Shown: positions 26,665-34,863 of the stretch, piece by piece | How positions within the stretch are numbered: the first letter of the stretch is position 1 | Layout: each line of letters opens with the position of its first letter | Assembly: GCA_947493585.1 (NCBI GenBank) | Contig: CANLRI010000001.1 | Coordinates: forward strand, 62,001 to 126,000 | DNA length: 64,000 nucleotides | Source of the DNA: an uncultured Planococcus sp. | GTDB lineage: Bacteria > Bacillota > Bacilli > Bacillales_A > Planococcaceae | Direction of reading: 5' to 3' | Notes under the pieces: generated by a model | The model's database searches: none | What the model was told of the DNA's origin: nothing | The model's input: the letters and a program-made list of their open reading frames with translations, nothing else | Program-made: the position numbers and the translations under genes

Positions 26665-27744
26665 GTGTATAAAGTATTGAAGGATTTATGTGGATTGGTG
26701 GGGCCAAGCGGCTTCGAGCAAGATGTACAACGCTATATCAAGGCTGAAATAGAAGGGAAAGTGGCGTCTTGCGAAGTGGACTCGCTCGGCAACATCATCG
26801 CGACAATTCCGGCGACGGATGCTTCCTTGCCGTCGATTCTGCTTGCCGCGCATTCGGATGAAATCGGCTTTATCGTCAAAAAAGTCGAAGCGAATGGCAC
26901 GCTGCGCTTTGAACAGCTCGGCGGATTCGATAACCGCACCTTGTTGGCCCAGCCGGTGACGGTCAAAGGCGATGACGGCTATATTCAAGGCGTGATCGGA
27001 ACACTCGCTGTCCATTACGTGAAATGGGACGACCCGAAGCGCATCGCTTCGCACAGGGAGCTGTATATCGATATCGGAGCGGCTTCGCCTGAAGAAGTTG
27101 CGCAAATGGGCGTCAGAGTCGGCCAGCCGGTGAGTTACGGCAGCGAATTGAAGCTGATCGGCGATGCCAAGCAAAACCGCGTCGTCGGAAAAGCCTTGGA
27201 TGACCGTGCCGGTTGTGCCGTCTTGATGGAGTTGATCAATGAATTCCATCAAGCAGCCGATTTGGCCCATGGCGATATCCATTTTGCGTTCACTGTACAG
27301 GAAGAGGTCGGGCTGCGCGGTGCTTCCGTCTTAAGCGCAAACCTGCAGCCGGATTTCGCTTTGGCGATCGATACAACGCCGACGAGCGACACGAATGATG
27401 TGCTCATGACCGGCACCCGAAAACTGGGCGCTGGGCCGTGCATTAAGATTACGGATAAATCTTTGATTTCGCATCCTTTGGTGACGGGGCTGTTGGAAAA
27501 AGTGGCCACCGAGCAAGCGATCCCGTATCAACAGGAAATCTTTATGGGCATCGGCACAGATGCTGGGGCGATCCATATGACACATAAAGGCGTCTCGTCC
27601 GGCGTCGTCTCCATTCCTTCCCGTTATACGCATACACCGATTGAAATCGTGGACCTGGAAGATTTGGATCACACAGTGGAGTTGGTGAAACACTTTATTT
27701 TATCGTCGAATGAATTAAACGGAAAAAGCTTCCTGGATACCTAA
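26665..27744 (+). CDS. M42-family metallo-aminopeptidase (glutamyl aminopeptidase/FrvX type)
   Basis: Co-catalytic two-metal aminopeptidase, 359 aa, probably a cytosolic dodecamer that trims peptides. Metal ligands are visible in family order: His63 (AAHSDEIGF), Asp180 (ALDDRAG), Glu213-Glu214 (VQEEVGLRGA, base and ligand), Asp236 (AIDTTP) and His323 (SRYTHTP). GTG 26665 is preceded by GGAG. Only 18 nt separate it from the peptide-binding protein gene, so peptides captured by that protein may be degraded by this enzyme; this is inference from operon structure. Confidence 0.92.
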   Translation: MYKVLKDLCGLVGPSGFEQDVQRYIKAEIEGKVASCEVDSLGNIIATIPATDASLPSILLAAHSDEIGFIVKKVEANGTLRFEQLGGFDNRTLLAQPVTVKGDDGYIQGVIGTLAVHYVKWDDPKRIASHRELYIDIGAASPEEVAQMGVRVGQPVSYGSELKLIGDAKQNRVVGKALDDRAGCAVLMELINEFHQAADLAHGDIHFAFTVQEEVGLRGASVLSANLQPDFALAIDTTPTSDTNDVLMTGTRKLGAGPCIKITDKSLISHPLVTGLLEKVATEQAIPYQQEIFMGIGTDAGAIHMTHKGVSSGVVSIPSRYTHTPIEIVDLEDLDHTVELVKHFILSSNELNGKSFLDT

Positions 27745-27755
27745 TAGGATTCCAG

Positions 27756-27808
27756 AAACGCCTTTCAGCTTGCGAACCTTAGGGGGAGCGGACTGAAAGG
27801 CGTTTTTC
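27756..27808 (+). terminator. Terminator after the M42 peptidase gene
   Basis: AAACGCCTTTCAG and CTGAAAGGCGTTT form a 13-bp stem with a 24-nt loop and a TTTTTC tail. Confidence 0.85.
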
Positions 27809-27911
27809 GGTTTTTAGATATAAAAGCCATTTCGAAACAACTCCCTTATATGCCAGAAAATTGAAACTTAACTCTAGTTATTTCGTAGTATAAACAAAGG
27901 AGATGGTCGGA

Positions 27912-28466
27912 ATGCAGAAAGGAGCAAGCAAACTGAAATTGGCGTTGGCTGGGCTGGCCGTGCTCGCGGCATTGTTTACCGTGTGCGGGTGTATGGCGGC
28001 GAAAGCGGACGACCCGAAAATGGAGACGATTGAGCGCATATTGGAGCTGCAATTCAACGGGCCGGACGAAGAGTTTTTGGAGGCGATGTGGAATCCTGCG
28101 AACAAACAAATCGTGAACGGCGTCGAAGTGAATGAGGCATTTGAGCAGCAAGTGGATGATAAATACGGAGCCTATTTCACCGACAGTGAATTGGATCAGT
28201 TCATGCGGGTATTCGGCACTTATTTTCCAGGGCTGGCTGATATTTACGGATATGAATTGCGTTTGGAAGACGTGGATATCGAGTTGAGCGAGACGGTGGC
28301 GAACCGCTACCTGTTCACGGCAGAAGTGGCGTTTCAGAAAAAAGGCGGAAAAGAGCAGCGTGCTGAAGTGGGAGGCGTCGTGTTATTTTCGACCGTTCAA
28401 GAAGGCAAGATCGGCAAGTTCACTTATACGGACGATCAAGGCTTATCGGAACGTTTAAAACAATAA
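27912..28466 (+). CDS. Hypothetical lipoprotein
   Basis: A 184-aa protein with a hydrophobic N-terminal segment ending VCGC, an acceptable lipobox. ATG 27912 has AAAGGAG 8 nt upstream; the ATG at 27903 overlaps that site. The mature part is acidic alpha/beta, with METIERILELQFNGPDEEFLEAMWNPAN-like helical start and a strand-rich end (YLFTAEVAFQKKGGKEQRAEV). I do not recognise a named family; it could belong to a Bacillales lipoprotein group of NTF2-like shape. The 57-aa CxxC gene lies 22 nt downstream, so they may be co-transcribed. Confidence 0.6.
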   Translation: MQKGASKLKLALAGLAVLAALFTVCGCMAAKADDPKMETIERILELQFNGPDEEFLEAMWNPANKQIVNGVEVNEAFEQQVDDKYGAYFTDSELDQFMRVFGTYFPGLADIYGYELRLEDVDIELSETVANRYLFTAEVAFQKKGGKEQRAEVGGVVLFSTVQEGKIGKFTYTDDQGLSERLKQ

Positions 28467-28488
28467 CATTCGAGTGGGAGGGCTGATT

Positions 28489-28662
28489 ATGTTCATCAAT
28501 GAACCACCCACATGTCAAGTATGTGGCAGGGAGATCCAAGGCGATGAAATAGTGCATATCCAGATGCGCTATCCGAAGCGCAAAGGGTTCGCGGAGGTCA
28601 AAGCGTATTTAAAGTTAGAGGGCGAATTTACGTGTGATGCATGCGCCAAAAGCAAAACATAA
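28489..28662 (+). CDS. 57-aa CxxC zinc-ribbon-like protein
   Basis: ATG 28489 has GGGAGG 8 nt upstream and the frame encodes 57 residues. Two CxxC pairs, CQVCG at residues 9-13 and CDAC near the C-terminus, would form a treble-clef or ribbon-type zinc site, with a basic RYPKRKGF stretch between. Similar short proteins are widespread in Bacillus and, as I recall, are often labelled after the siderophore transporter. Here it does converge on a siderophore-binding protein gene, across a shared terminator. The function is unknown. Confidence 0.7.
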   Translation: MFINEPPTCQVCGREIQGDEIVHIQMRYPKRKGFAEVKAYLKLEGEFTCDACAKSKT

Positions 28663-28663
28663 C

Positions 28664-28723
28664 GAAAGCCCCCGTCCGAACGGCTTCCGGGGGGTGTGGA
28701 AGGCCGTTCGGACGGGGGCTTTC
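28664..28723. terminator. Bidirectional terminator, very long stem
   Basis: GAAAGCCCCCGTCCGAACGGC and its exact complement form a 21-bp GC-rich stem, with further inner pairing (TTCC/GGAA). It separates the convergent CxxC-protein and siderophore-binding-protein genes. Confidence 0.9.
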
Positions 28724-28730
28724 AAATGAC

Positions 28731-29663
28731 TTAACTTTCGGCAAGGAATCCTTCTTCAAAGATGCCAAGCAGGTGTTCGAGGGTGATCGGGTCGCTGTAC
28801 GTCGAAGCTTTCGTGTTGATTTCAATGACGCGCTCTTCGCTTACCGCAGGGATATTGTTCCAGACGTCAGTTTCCATGAATGAGTTGTCGACATCCGGAT
28901 TTTTGCTGAGGACGACGTAATCCCCTGCAAAGTCAGGCAATACTTCGAGCGAGAAGGTGTGGACGCCTGCTTCAAGAGCCAGTTCCTCGACTTTTTCAGG
29001 CATGTTCAAGCCCATTTCCTGATAGAGGATTTCGGTGCCGCGTGCGTAATTATCACCGAATACATAGAATTCCTTATTGCCGCTTTCGATGACCGAAACA
29101 GTGGCGTCTTCACCGATTTTGGCGCGGATTTCTTCACCGGCAGCTTGTGCGCGGCTTTGGAAATCAGCGACCCAATCTGTCGCTTCCTGTTCTTTATTGA
29201 GCAATTTGCCGATTTCGACTTGCTGGTCCAAATAGCCAAGCTTGCCCCATGTGAAGGCAACGGTCGGTGCGATTTCGCTCATCTTGTCGAGATTTTTCAT
29301 ATGTGTGCCTGCAATGATGAGGTCCGGATCCAATTCGATGATTTTCTCCAAATTGTCTTCCGTGACGATTTCCACATCTGATAGCATATCTTCAAAAAGC
29401 GGGTTGGCATTGGTCCATTCGTCGATGCCGACGATATTGCCTTCAAGCGCCAAGACATTCGGCCCGTTCGTCAAGGCGATGATGCGCTGTGGGTCTGTCG
29501 GCACTTCAACGGGACCTGTTTCCGATTCGTATGTAAATGTTTCCGCTGCTGCATCCTGTTCCGGTTCTGTAGCGCCCGTCTCTTCTGACGATTCGGCAGA
29601 GCCGCAAGCTGCAAGTACAGCCAATAGCAGTAAAATCACGAACAACAATCCTGATTTTTTCAA
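28731..29663 (-). CDS. Iron-siderophore ABC transporter substrate-binding lipoprotein (orphan)
   Basis: FecB/FhuD-family (Peripla_BP_2) lipoprotein of 310 aa that should bind a ferric siderophore. TTG 29663 is chosen because AAAGGAG precedes it and it yields MKKSGLLFVILLLLAVLAAC with the lipobox LAAC. Typical motifs are VPTDPQRIIAL, LEKIIELDPDLII and the conserved glutamates that dock the permease. It is clearly paralogous to the binding protein at 59480-60409 (shared runs such as ILYQEMGLNMPEKV and IGEDATVSVIE). No permease or ATPase is adjacent. A 17/19 Fur box lies just upstream. Confidence 0.9.
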   Translation of the reverse strand: MKKSGLLFVILLLLAVLAACGSAESSEETGATEPEQDAAAETFTYESETGPVEVPTDPQRIIALTNGPNVLALEGNIVGIDEWTNANPLFEDMLSDVEIVTEDNLEKIIELDPDLIIAGTHMKNLDKMSEIAPTVAFTWGKLGYLDQQVEIGKLLNKEQEATDWVADFQSRAQAAGEEIRAKIGEDATVSVIESGNKEFYVFGDNYARGTEILYQEMGLNMPEKVEELALEAGVHTFSLEVLPDFAGDYVVLSKNPDVDNSFMETDVWNNIPAVSEERVIEINTKASTYSDPITLEHLLGIFEEGFLAES

Positions 29664-29697
29664 GTTCTTCTTCTCCTTTGGTCGAGAATGATCAATC

Positions 29698-29716
29698 AAT
29701 AATGATAATCATTTTC
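29698..29716 (-). promoter_or_regulatory. Fur box of the orphan siderophore-binding protein
   Basis: AATAATGATAATCATTTTC matches the 19-bp Fur consensus GATAATGATAATCATTATC at 17 positions, 35 bases before the TTG start at 29663. Iron-repressed expression is expected. Confidence 0.85.
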
Positions 29717-29847
29717 AATTAGATTCTAGTTTAATCCTACTTCTCTGCTCGTGTATTGTCAATAAACTTACGGAAGAGAATTTCGCCAAGCTTGTTGTTT
29801 TCTGCCAGATTGTGAAATGTTGAAAATTTTTAAAGGAAGTGATTCGA

Positions 29848-30192
29848 ATGGATGTTGAGTTGACACGGTTTCGCGTGAAAAAAGGAAAGTCAGAAGTGGT
29901 GGACGAATGGCTGAAGTTCTTGAACAATCACATGGAAGAAGTTCTCGTTACCTTAGAAGGGGAGAAGATGTACGTCGAGACGATTTTCCGGGAAACGCTG
30001 GACGGGGCTGAGTATTTGTATTGGTATTCGGTGCAGGGGGAAGGCGGGCAGGCGGTGGAAACTTCAACGCATTGGATCGACGAAAAACACATGGCATACT
30101 GGCAAGAATGCATCGATCCTGATTTTGAAGCCGTCGATTTATCGGTCGAAGCGATCATGATTCCCCGCCATATCCGAAATCATATGAAATAA
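29848..30192 (+). CDS. DUF6176-family protein
   Basis: A 114-aa soluble protein. It opens MDVELTRFRVKKGKSEVVDEWLKFLNNHMEEV and continues LEGEKMYVETIF, matching what I recall of DUF6176, a ferredoxin-like alpha/beta-barrel (ABM-like) group in Firmicutes. ATG 29848 has AAGGAAG 8 nt upstream. No catalytic residues can be named. It is divergent from the siderophore-binding gene, but the Fur box is nearer the other gene, so iron control of this one is not implied. Confidence 0.6.
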   Translation: MDVELTRFRVKKGKSEVVDEWLKFLNNHMEEVLVTLEGEKMYVETIFRETLDGAEYLYWYSVQGEGGQAVETSTHWIDEKHMAYWQECIDPDFEAVDLSVEAIMIPRHIRNHMK

Positions 30193-30194
30193 GG

Positions 30195-30226
30195 CGGGCT
30201 AAAGCAGGAGCCGCGTTCTTTTTTAT
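30195..30226 (+). terminator. Weak terminator candidate
   Basis: A short GC stem (GGGCT/AGCC) within GCGGGCTAAAGCAGGAGCC is followed by TTCTTTTTT. The stem is short, so confidence is low. The rest of 30227-30371 shows no clear promoter. Confidence 0.35.
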
Positions 30227-30371
30227 GAAAACGACTATCTATTTCCTCAAATTTCCATCTTCATATTCCTTTGATTCCTTAAAAATGATAGGATGAAAAA
30301 AATGGGAATTTATAGACTGCCCGGATGCGCCAATACGCATTGGAGCAGTTGCGTAAGAATGGGGAATAGCG

Positions 30372-30611
30372 ATGCTGAAAATAATTCGGATTATCCTTCA
30401 ATTAAGTGTTATCGGAATAGGAAGCTATACATTATTTACCGAAAAATTGGTTTTGACGCCGCTCGTCATGCTGCTCGCGGGATTGTTCATGCTCGTTGCA
30501 GGATTCGAACGGATCGAGAAAAACCAAAAAGAATTCTGGGGTTATGCTTTCGTGGTCATTTCGCTGTTTTTATTGACTGTCTCATGGCAAAACTTGTTCT
30601 TGGCGACTTAA
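30372..30611 (+). CDS. Small membrane protein, DUF3953 (YczI-like)
   Basis: A 79-aa protein with three predicted helices (residues 5-22, 27-45, 55-77) and a short charged loop FERIEKNQKEFWG, the pattern of Bacillus YczI/DUF3953 proteins. ATG 30372 follows GGGGAA. A competing frame spans the same region from 30293 but has no ribosome site and a non-membrane composition. The function is unknown. It is the first of a run of four tiny membrane-protein genes. Confidence 0.6.
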   Translation: MLKIIRIILQLSVIGIGSYTLFTEKLVLTPLVMLLAGLFMLVAGFERIEKNQKEFWGYAFVVISLFLLTVSWQNLFLAT

Positions 30612-30646
30612 CGAAGGTCTAATCAGATATGAAATGGGGGAGCGAG

Positions 30647-30871
30647 ATGTCGAATATGGGGATGTTTGGAATGGGCAGTTGGGTGGGCATCGTTTCAGCC
30701 CTTTTATTTGTAGCCAGCTTTTACTTTACGTTAACGTTTTTCGAGCAATTGAAATCGGAAGATGGGCGCGTACGCAAACAATCGAAAATCGCGGCCGTGA
30801 TTTGTTTAACCGTCGCGTTATTGCTGCCTGCTGTTTATCAGCTGTATTTCGTTAACGAAATGATGCGATAG
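30647..30871 (+). CDS. Hypothetical 74-aa two-helix membrane protein
   Basis: The frame from ATG 30647, with GGGGGAG upstream, encodes MSNMGMFGMGSWVGIVSALL, then a charged middle (EQLKSEDGRVRKQSK) and a second helix near the C-terminus. It lies 35 nt after the DUF3953 gene and ends before a strong terminator, so the two are probably one transcript. No family is recognised. Confidence 0.6.
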   Translation: MSNMGMFGMGSWVGIVSALLFVASFYFTLTFFEQLKSEDGRVRKQSKIAAVICLTVALLLPAVYQLYFVNEMMR

Positions 30872-30885
30872 ACACGTCGCTTGAA

Positions 30886-30930
30886 CACTAAAAAGCCGAA
30901 GCCCTTCGTGAGGGTTTCGGCTTTTTAGTG
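30886..30930. terminator. Terminator after the small membrane protein pair
   Basis: CACTAAAAAGCCGAA and TTCGGCTTTTTAGTG are perfect 15-bp arms around an internal CCCTTCGTGAGGG stem-loop. The element is symmetric, so it could work in both directions. Confidence 0.88.
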
Positions 30931-31057
30931 AGTTGATGAATTTTAATTTCAAGGGGATTTATGAAAGCGGCTTTTAATATTGACTGCATGCCGCGATAAA
31001 AGGGTTTTCTGTAAAGATTGTAGAAGTTTACACCAAGATTGGAAGGGGATATGAATT

Positions 31058-31264
31058 GTGGATAATATGGTGAGGTTCAATATAGGCGATATCATTGCGA
31101 CATTCTTCCTCCTCGGCTTTTTCGTTTTGGCGATCGTGCTGGTAGTGGCCGCCGTAAAGGCAGCGGCCAACAAGAACAAAAAGCTGCAGTCGGATGAAAC
31201 GGATTTGCAAAAGCGCATCAAGGCACTGGAATTGCGCGTTAAAAAACTGGAGAATGAACAATGA
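31058..31264 (+). CDS. Hypothetical 68-aa membrane protein with coiled coil
   Basis: GTG 31058 follows GGAAGGGGAT. Residues 10-35 form one strong helix (IIATFFLLGFFVLAIVLVVA), followed by a basic, Leu-heptad C-terminus (DLQKRIKALELRVKKLENEQ) that should form a short cytoplasmic coiled coil. The layout resembles many Bacillales YtzC/DUF4083-type small proteins, but I cannot assign a family with certainty. It is 39 nt before a second single-helix protein gene. Confidence 0.6.
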   Translation: MDNMVRFNIGDIIATFFLLGFFVLAIVLVVAAVKAAANKNKKLQSDETDLQKRIKALELRVKKLENEQ

Positions 31265-31303
31265 ACAGAACCTAAGGAACGATAGCGAAAGGGGGAAATA
31301 AAA

Positions 31304-31504
31304 ATGGAAATGCCTGGTGGGATTACGGTGGCGCTCATCATCTTTGGCCTTTTTCTGCTCATTACCGGGCTTTTGGTCGGCAGTATCCTTGTGATGCTGA
31401 AAAAGAGCAAGTCCAATAAAGTGGATGATGTGCCGAATCAACAAACGCCTGTAAAAAGCGTCAAAGTAGAGGACCGGGAAACGCCGGAAGACGATCATCG
31501 GTAA
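31304..31504 (+). CDS. Hypothetical 66-aa single-helix membrane protein
   Basis: ATG 31304 follows AAAGGGGG. One helix (residues 7-32, VALIIFGLFLLITGLLVGSI) is followed by a charged, disordered tail with K/D/E and prolines. It is likely co-transcribed with the 68-aa coiled-coil protein and closes before a terminator. No function is recognised. Confidence 0.55.
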   Translation: MEMPGGITVALIIFGLFLLITGLLVGSILVMLKKSKSNKVDDVPNQQTPVKSVKVEDRETPEDDHR

Positions 31505-31535
31505 AGAAGCGGGAAGGATTGCCGCTTCTTTTTTT
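31503..31535 (+). terminator. Terminator after the second small membrane protein pair
   Basis: AAAGAAGCGG and CCGCTTCTTT pair over a 9-nt loop and seven T follow. The 5' arm begins at the stop codon. Confidence 0.85.
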
Positions 31536-31566
31536 CATCATAAAAAAAACAGGAAGAGGTGCTCCA

Positions 31567-32130
31567 ATGGCGCAATGCGAATGGCCAAAAGGCGACGAAC
31601 GGATGCAAGCCTACCACAACGAGGAATGGTGCCGGCCGAGCCGCGATGAACGTTATTTATTTGAAATGCTGAGCTTGGAAGGCGCCCAAGCAGGCTTGTC
31701 CTGGCAGATCGTGCTGTCAAAACGCGATAGCTACAAAGACGCTTTTCACAATTTCGATATAGATTATTGCGCCGCATTAACGGATGAAGCACTTGCTGAG
31801 ATCAAGGAGCAATACGGCGTGATCAAACACGGTGCCAAGCTCCAATCCGTCCGCACGAATGCACGGGCGGTGAAGGAGATCCAATCCGAATTCACGAGTT
31901 TTGCCGAGTATCTATGGAGTTTCACGGACGGCGAAGCGGTGATCAACGAATGGCAATCGGACGGGCAAATACCCGCCCAATCGGAATTGTCGGTAAAGCT
32001 CAGCAAGGATTTGAAAAAGCGCGGATTTAAATTTGTCGGCCCGGTCACGACCTACTCGTTTCTTCAGGCAGTAGGAATGGTCGACGATCATGTCATCAGC
32101 TGCCCGTTCCATAGCGTGAACCGAAAATAA
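31567..32130 (+). CDS. tag: DNA-3-methyladenine glycosylase I
   Basis: Base-excision repair enzyme that removes 3-methyladenine from alkylated DNA. The 187-aa protein aligns by eye with E. coli Tag: Cys4 and His17 (MAQCEWP...AYHNEEW) and the C-terminal His/Cys (DDHVISCPFH) form the zinc snap. LFEMLSLEGAQAGLSW and the RGFKFVGPVTTYSFLQAVGMVDDH helix-hairpin region are conserved. ATG 31567 follows AGGAAGAGGTG; the longer reading from 31519 runs through the upstream terminator. Confidence 0.93.
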   Translation: MAQCEWPKGDERMQAYHNEEWCRPSRDERYLFEMLSLEGAQAGLSWQIVLSKRDSYKDAFHNFDIDYCAALTDEALAEIKEQYGVIKHGAKLQSVRTNARAVKEIQSEFTSFAEYLWSFTDGEAVINEWQSDGQIPAQSELSVKLSKDLKKRGFKFVGPVTTYSFLQAVGMVDDHVISCPFHSVNRK

Positions 32131-32211
32131 ATTAAAAAATTGGGAACAGTTGGAATTCTATATAGGCATATTTCCATTTTTATGCTGAAATATGGAAAAG
32201 GGGTGAGCGGG

Positions 32212-32481
32212 ATGAAGCTGATATGCCAGGCAGCAGCTGGGGCGATGATGGTCCATCTTTTGTATTGGATTGTTACATTTACAGTCGGATATGCGAAAAC
32301 GATGCTGTATCAGCCGAATATCGAAGCGTTATGGGCGAATGAGCACGTGTTACAGTCGGAAGTGTCATTCGGCTATACGGTTTCCCCGATCGGGTACGTG
32401 GTAAGTTTTCTCGCCACGGCCTGGCTGTTCTGGTGCCTGCTTGCTCTATACAAGAAATTCGCTTCCAAGCCAAGCTGGTAA
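32212..32481 (+). CDS. Hypothetical 89-aa membrane protein
   Basis: ATG 32212 has AAGGGGTG about 8 nt upstream and encodes a two-helix protein (residues ~8-30 and 62-83) with a hydrophilic, probably external, loop between. The longer frame to 32140 adds only weak sequence. The LLYWIVTFTVGYAKTMLYQP segment recalls Bacillales YfmK/YjzH-like hypothetical proteins, but I cannot name the family. It is followed by a good terminator. Confidence 0.55.
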   Translation: MKLICQAAAGAMMVHLLYWIVTFTVGYAKTMLYQPNIEALWANEHVLQSEVSFGYTVSPIGYVVSFLATAWLFWCLLALYKKFASKPSW

Positions 32482-32506
32482 AACTCAATTGTACTGAAGA
32501 CCCTGT

Positions 32507-32535
32507 AGAGACCGTCGCAATGACGGTCTCTTTTT
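32507..32535 (+). terminator. Terminator after the 89-aa membrane protein gene
   Basis: AGAGACCGTC and GACGGTCTCT form a perfect 10-bp stem around GCAAT, then TTTT. Confidence 0.9.
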
Positions 32536-32793
32536 ACATGGGCGCAGATTGCGGAATAGACTAAGCTGCTCGTTCGAAGGGGGATTACGCGCCTTCAGTG
32601 CAGGAATCTGCTTTTTCATCTCATGGCTTTGCACAAAAGGCTTATTTTCTTTAATCCTTACGCAAAATGGTTTATAATTGTCCGTTAGTAGTAGAAATTT
32701 TGTGTCACACAGGCATACAATAGATGATGGATTTAACACGGAAGCGGTGGACTCGAAAAGCCGCTAATACTCGCGTAGAAAAGGAAGGTATAC
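32536..32793 (+). other. mqo upstream region
   Basis: This 258-bp gap has no credible ORF. TATAAT at 32673-32678 is a good -10 with only a weak TTTAAT 17 nt upstream. The 116-nt leader that would follow shows no riboswitch class I recognise. The ribosome site AAGGAAGG precedes mqo. Confidence 0.45.
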
Positions 32794-34323
32794 ATGAGCA
32801 ATAGAGAAACTGATACAGATGTAATCTTAATCGGTGCTGGTATTATGAGTGCGACTTTGGGGATTCTCCTGAAAGAATTGTCCCCAGACATGAAAATCAA
32901 TGTGTTCGAGAAATTATCGAGCCCTGGCGAAGAAAGTTCGAACGAATGGAACAACGCCGGTACAGGCCACGCAGCCCTTTGTGAATTGAACTATACGAAA
33001 GAAAAACCGGACGGCACGATGGATATTAGCAAAGCCATCGACGTCAACGAACAATTCCAGGTATCGGCCCAGTTCTGGTCCCATCTCGTGAAAACGGGAT
33101 TGTTGAAAAACCCGGAAGAATTCATTCGCCCGCTTCCGCACATCAGCATGGTGCAAGGCGAAGACAATATCCGTTTCCTGAAAAAACGTTTTGACGCAAT
33201 GATTAAAAACCCGCTCTTTACAGGCATGGAATTTTCCGACGACCCGGAAGTGCTGAAAGAATGGATGCCATTGATCATGGCGAACCGCCAGGACAACGAG
33301 CCAATCGCGGCGACGAAAATCGATACGGGCACGGACGTCAACTTCGGCGCTTTGACGCGCATGCTGTTCGACCGTCTCGTAAAAGAAGACGTTAATGTCC
33401 ATTACCGCCACGTGGTGCAGGATTTGAAACAAATGAAAGATGGCCGTTGGTTGCTGAAAGTTAAAAACCTTGAAACCGGCAAACTCGATGTACACACAGC
33501 GAAGTTCGTCTTTATTGGCGGTGGCGGTGCAAGCATCCACTTGCTCCAAAAATCCGGCATCCCGGAATCCAAGCATATCGGCGGATTCCCGGTCAGCGGC
33601 CTGTTCATGGTCTGCAAAAACCCGGAAGTCATCGAACAGCATCACGCGAAAGTTTACGGCAAAGCGAAAGTCGGCGCACCGCCGATGTCCGTTCCTCACT
33701 TGGATACGCGCTTTATCGACGACAAGAAATCCTTGTTGTTCGGGCCATTCGCAGGCTTTACGCCGAAGTTCCTGAAAACCGGTTCTTATATGGACTTAGT
33801 GGCATCCGTCAAGCCGAATAACGTATTGACGATGCTGTCAGGCGGAGCGAAAAACTTGTCGCTGACACAATACCTGATCCAGCAAGTCATCCAGTCGAAA
33901 GAACAGCGAATGGAAGAATTGCGCGAATTCATCCCGGCTGCGAAAAGTGAGGACTGGGAACTCGTCGTCGCAGGACAACGCGTCCAGGTCATCAAAGATA
34001 CTGATGCAGGCGGCAAAGGCACACTGCAATTCGGCACGGAAGTCGTCAGCTCAGCAGATGGCACGATCTCAGCGCTTCTTGGTGCATCCCCGGGTGCATC
34101 GACAGCTGTCCATGTCATGCTCGACGTGCTCGCACGCTGCTTCCCTGAAGACCTTGCGAAATGGGAGCCACAGATCAAGGAAATGATTCCGTCCTACGGC
34201 AAATCCTTGATGAACAACGAAGAACTATTGAAACATGTGCATAAATACACAGCAGAAACGCTGGATTTGAATGAAGTGAAACCGGCCGATCATGCACCGG
34301 AAGATTTGACACCGCAAATTTAA
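32794..34323 (+). CDS. mqo: Malate:quinone oxidoreductase
   Basis: FAD enzyme of the inner membrane face that oxidises malate to oxaloacetate and passes electrons to menaquinone. The 509-aa protein starts with the dinucleotide motif [13 protein letters not shown] (residues 11-23), followed by [30 protein letters not shown] sequence diagnostic of Mqo, and ends in the typical [20 protein letters not shown] block. AAGGAAGG precedes ATG 32794. It is monocistronic with its own terminator. Confidence 0.97.
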   Translation: MSNRETDTDVILIGAGIMSATLGILLKELSPDMKINVFEKLSSPGEESSNEWNNAGTGHAALCELNYTKEKPDGTMDISKAIDVNEQFQVSAQFWSHLVKTGLLKNPEEFIRPLPHISMVQGEDNIRFLKKRFDAMIKNPLFTGMEFSDDPEVLKEWMPLIMANRQDNEPIAATKIDTGTDVNFGALTRMLFDRLVKEDVNVHYRHVVQDLKQMKDGRWLLKVKNLETGKLDVHTAKFVFIGGGGASIHLLQKSGIPESKHIGGFPVSGLFMVCKNPEVIEQHHAKVYGKAKVGAPPMSVPHLDTRFIDDKKSLLFGPFAGFTPKFLKTGSYMDLVASVKPNNVLTMLSGGAKNLSLTQYLIQQVIQSKEQRMEELREFIPAAKSEDWELVVAGQRVQVIKDTDAGGKGTLQFGTEVVSSADGTISALLGASPGASTAVHVMLDVLARCFPEDLAKWEPQIKEMIPSYGKSLMNNEELLKHVHKYTAETLDLNEVKPADHAPEDLTPQI

Positions 34324-34330
34324 TGAAGAG

Positions 34331-34362
34331 AAAACCGCCGAGAGCAATCTTGGCGGTTTTTT
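34331..34362 (+). terminator. mqo terminator
   Basis: AAAACCGCC and GGCGGTTTT pair across a 12-nt loop and a TTTTTTT run follows. Confidence 0.9.
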
Positions 34363-34409
34363 TACAAGTTTTGAAAAGCAATTAAACTATTTCGGCAGGA
34401 GGCATTTAT

Positions 34410-34826
34410 ATGGCACAGGCAGGGGATGCGCTGGAGATTACGATCCGAAGCTACGAAGAAAAAGATTTGGAGCACATCCAACGGTTGAACCAACAACAAG
34501 GATGGACAGGTCTGGTGGAGAAAAATATCCAAACAAAAGAAGCGTGGAAAAACTCGAACATCGCTTATGTGGCAGAATCACAAGACCAGGAGCTCATAGC
34601 TTATATAAGAGGAGTCACCGACGGCTCTGTCAGCACGTATATTTGCGAACTGCTTGTAGCTCAACCCTTTAGAGGATGCGGGGCTGGGAAAAGGCTGCTG
34701 GATTTTGTGCACGCGTTGCACCCAGATACAAGAATCGATCTTCTAGCCTCCAGCTCGTCGAGTTCTTTTTACGAAGGCAATGGGTTCCGGCCTTTTTATG
34801 GATTCAGAAAATCACTTCGCAAATAA
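34410..34826 (+). CDS. GNAT-family N-acetyltransferase
   Basis: A 138-aa predicted acetyl-CoA-dependent acyltransferase. Motif A is seen as CELLVAQPFRGCGAGKRLLDF (residues ~78-98) with the R-G-x-G-x-G/K pyrophosphate loop, followed by the motif B segment SSSSSFYEGNGF near residue 120. The N-terminal region (ITIRSYEEKDLEHIQRLNQQQGW) is standard. CAGGAGG precedes ATG 34410. The substrate cannot be predicted. Confidence 0.85.
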   Translation: MAQAGDALEITIRSYEEKDLEHIQRLNQQQGWTGLVEKNIQTKEAWKNSNIAYVAESQDQELIAYIRGVTDGSVSTYICELLVAQPFRGCGAGKRLLDFVHALHPDTRIDLLASSSSSSFYEGNGFRPFYGFRKSLRK

Positions 34827-34862
34827 AAAATACCGCTCCTGAAATGTCAGGAGCGGTATTTT
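34827..34862. terminator. Bidirectional terminator between GNAT and ECF genes
   Basis: AAAATACCGCTCCTG and CAGGAGCGGTATTTT are perfect 15-bp arms around AAATGT, between convergent genes. Confidence 0.9.
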
Positions 34863-34863
34863 A

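Noticed and set aside
27861..27891. Promoter for the hypothetical lipoprotein at 27912 (TTGAAA ... TAGTAT)
   Set aside because: The spacer is 19 nt and the -10 is weak, so I did not annotate it.
30293..30622. 109-codon ORF overlapping the DUF3953-like gene in another frame
   Set aside because: No ribosome site; the overlapping frame has a proper start, membrane-helix pattern and a recognisable family.
32485..32739. 84-codon minus-strand ORF upstream of mqo
   Set aside because: It runs through the terminator at 32507-32535 and the putative mqo promoter, and has no ribosome site.
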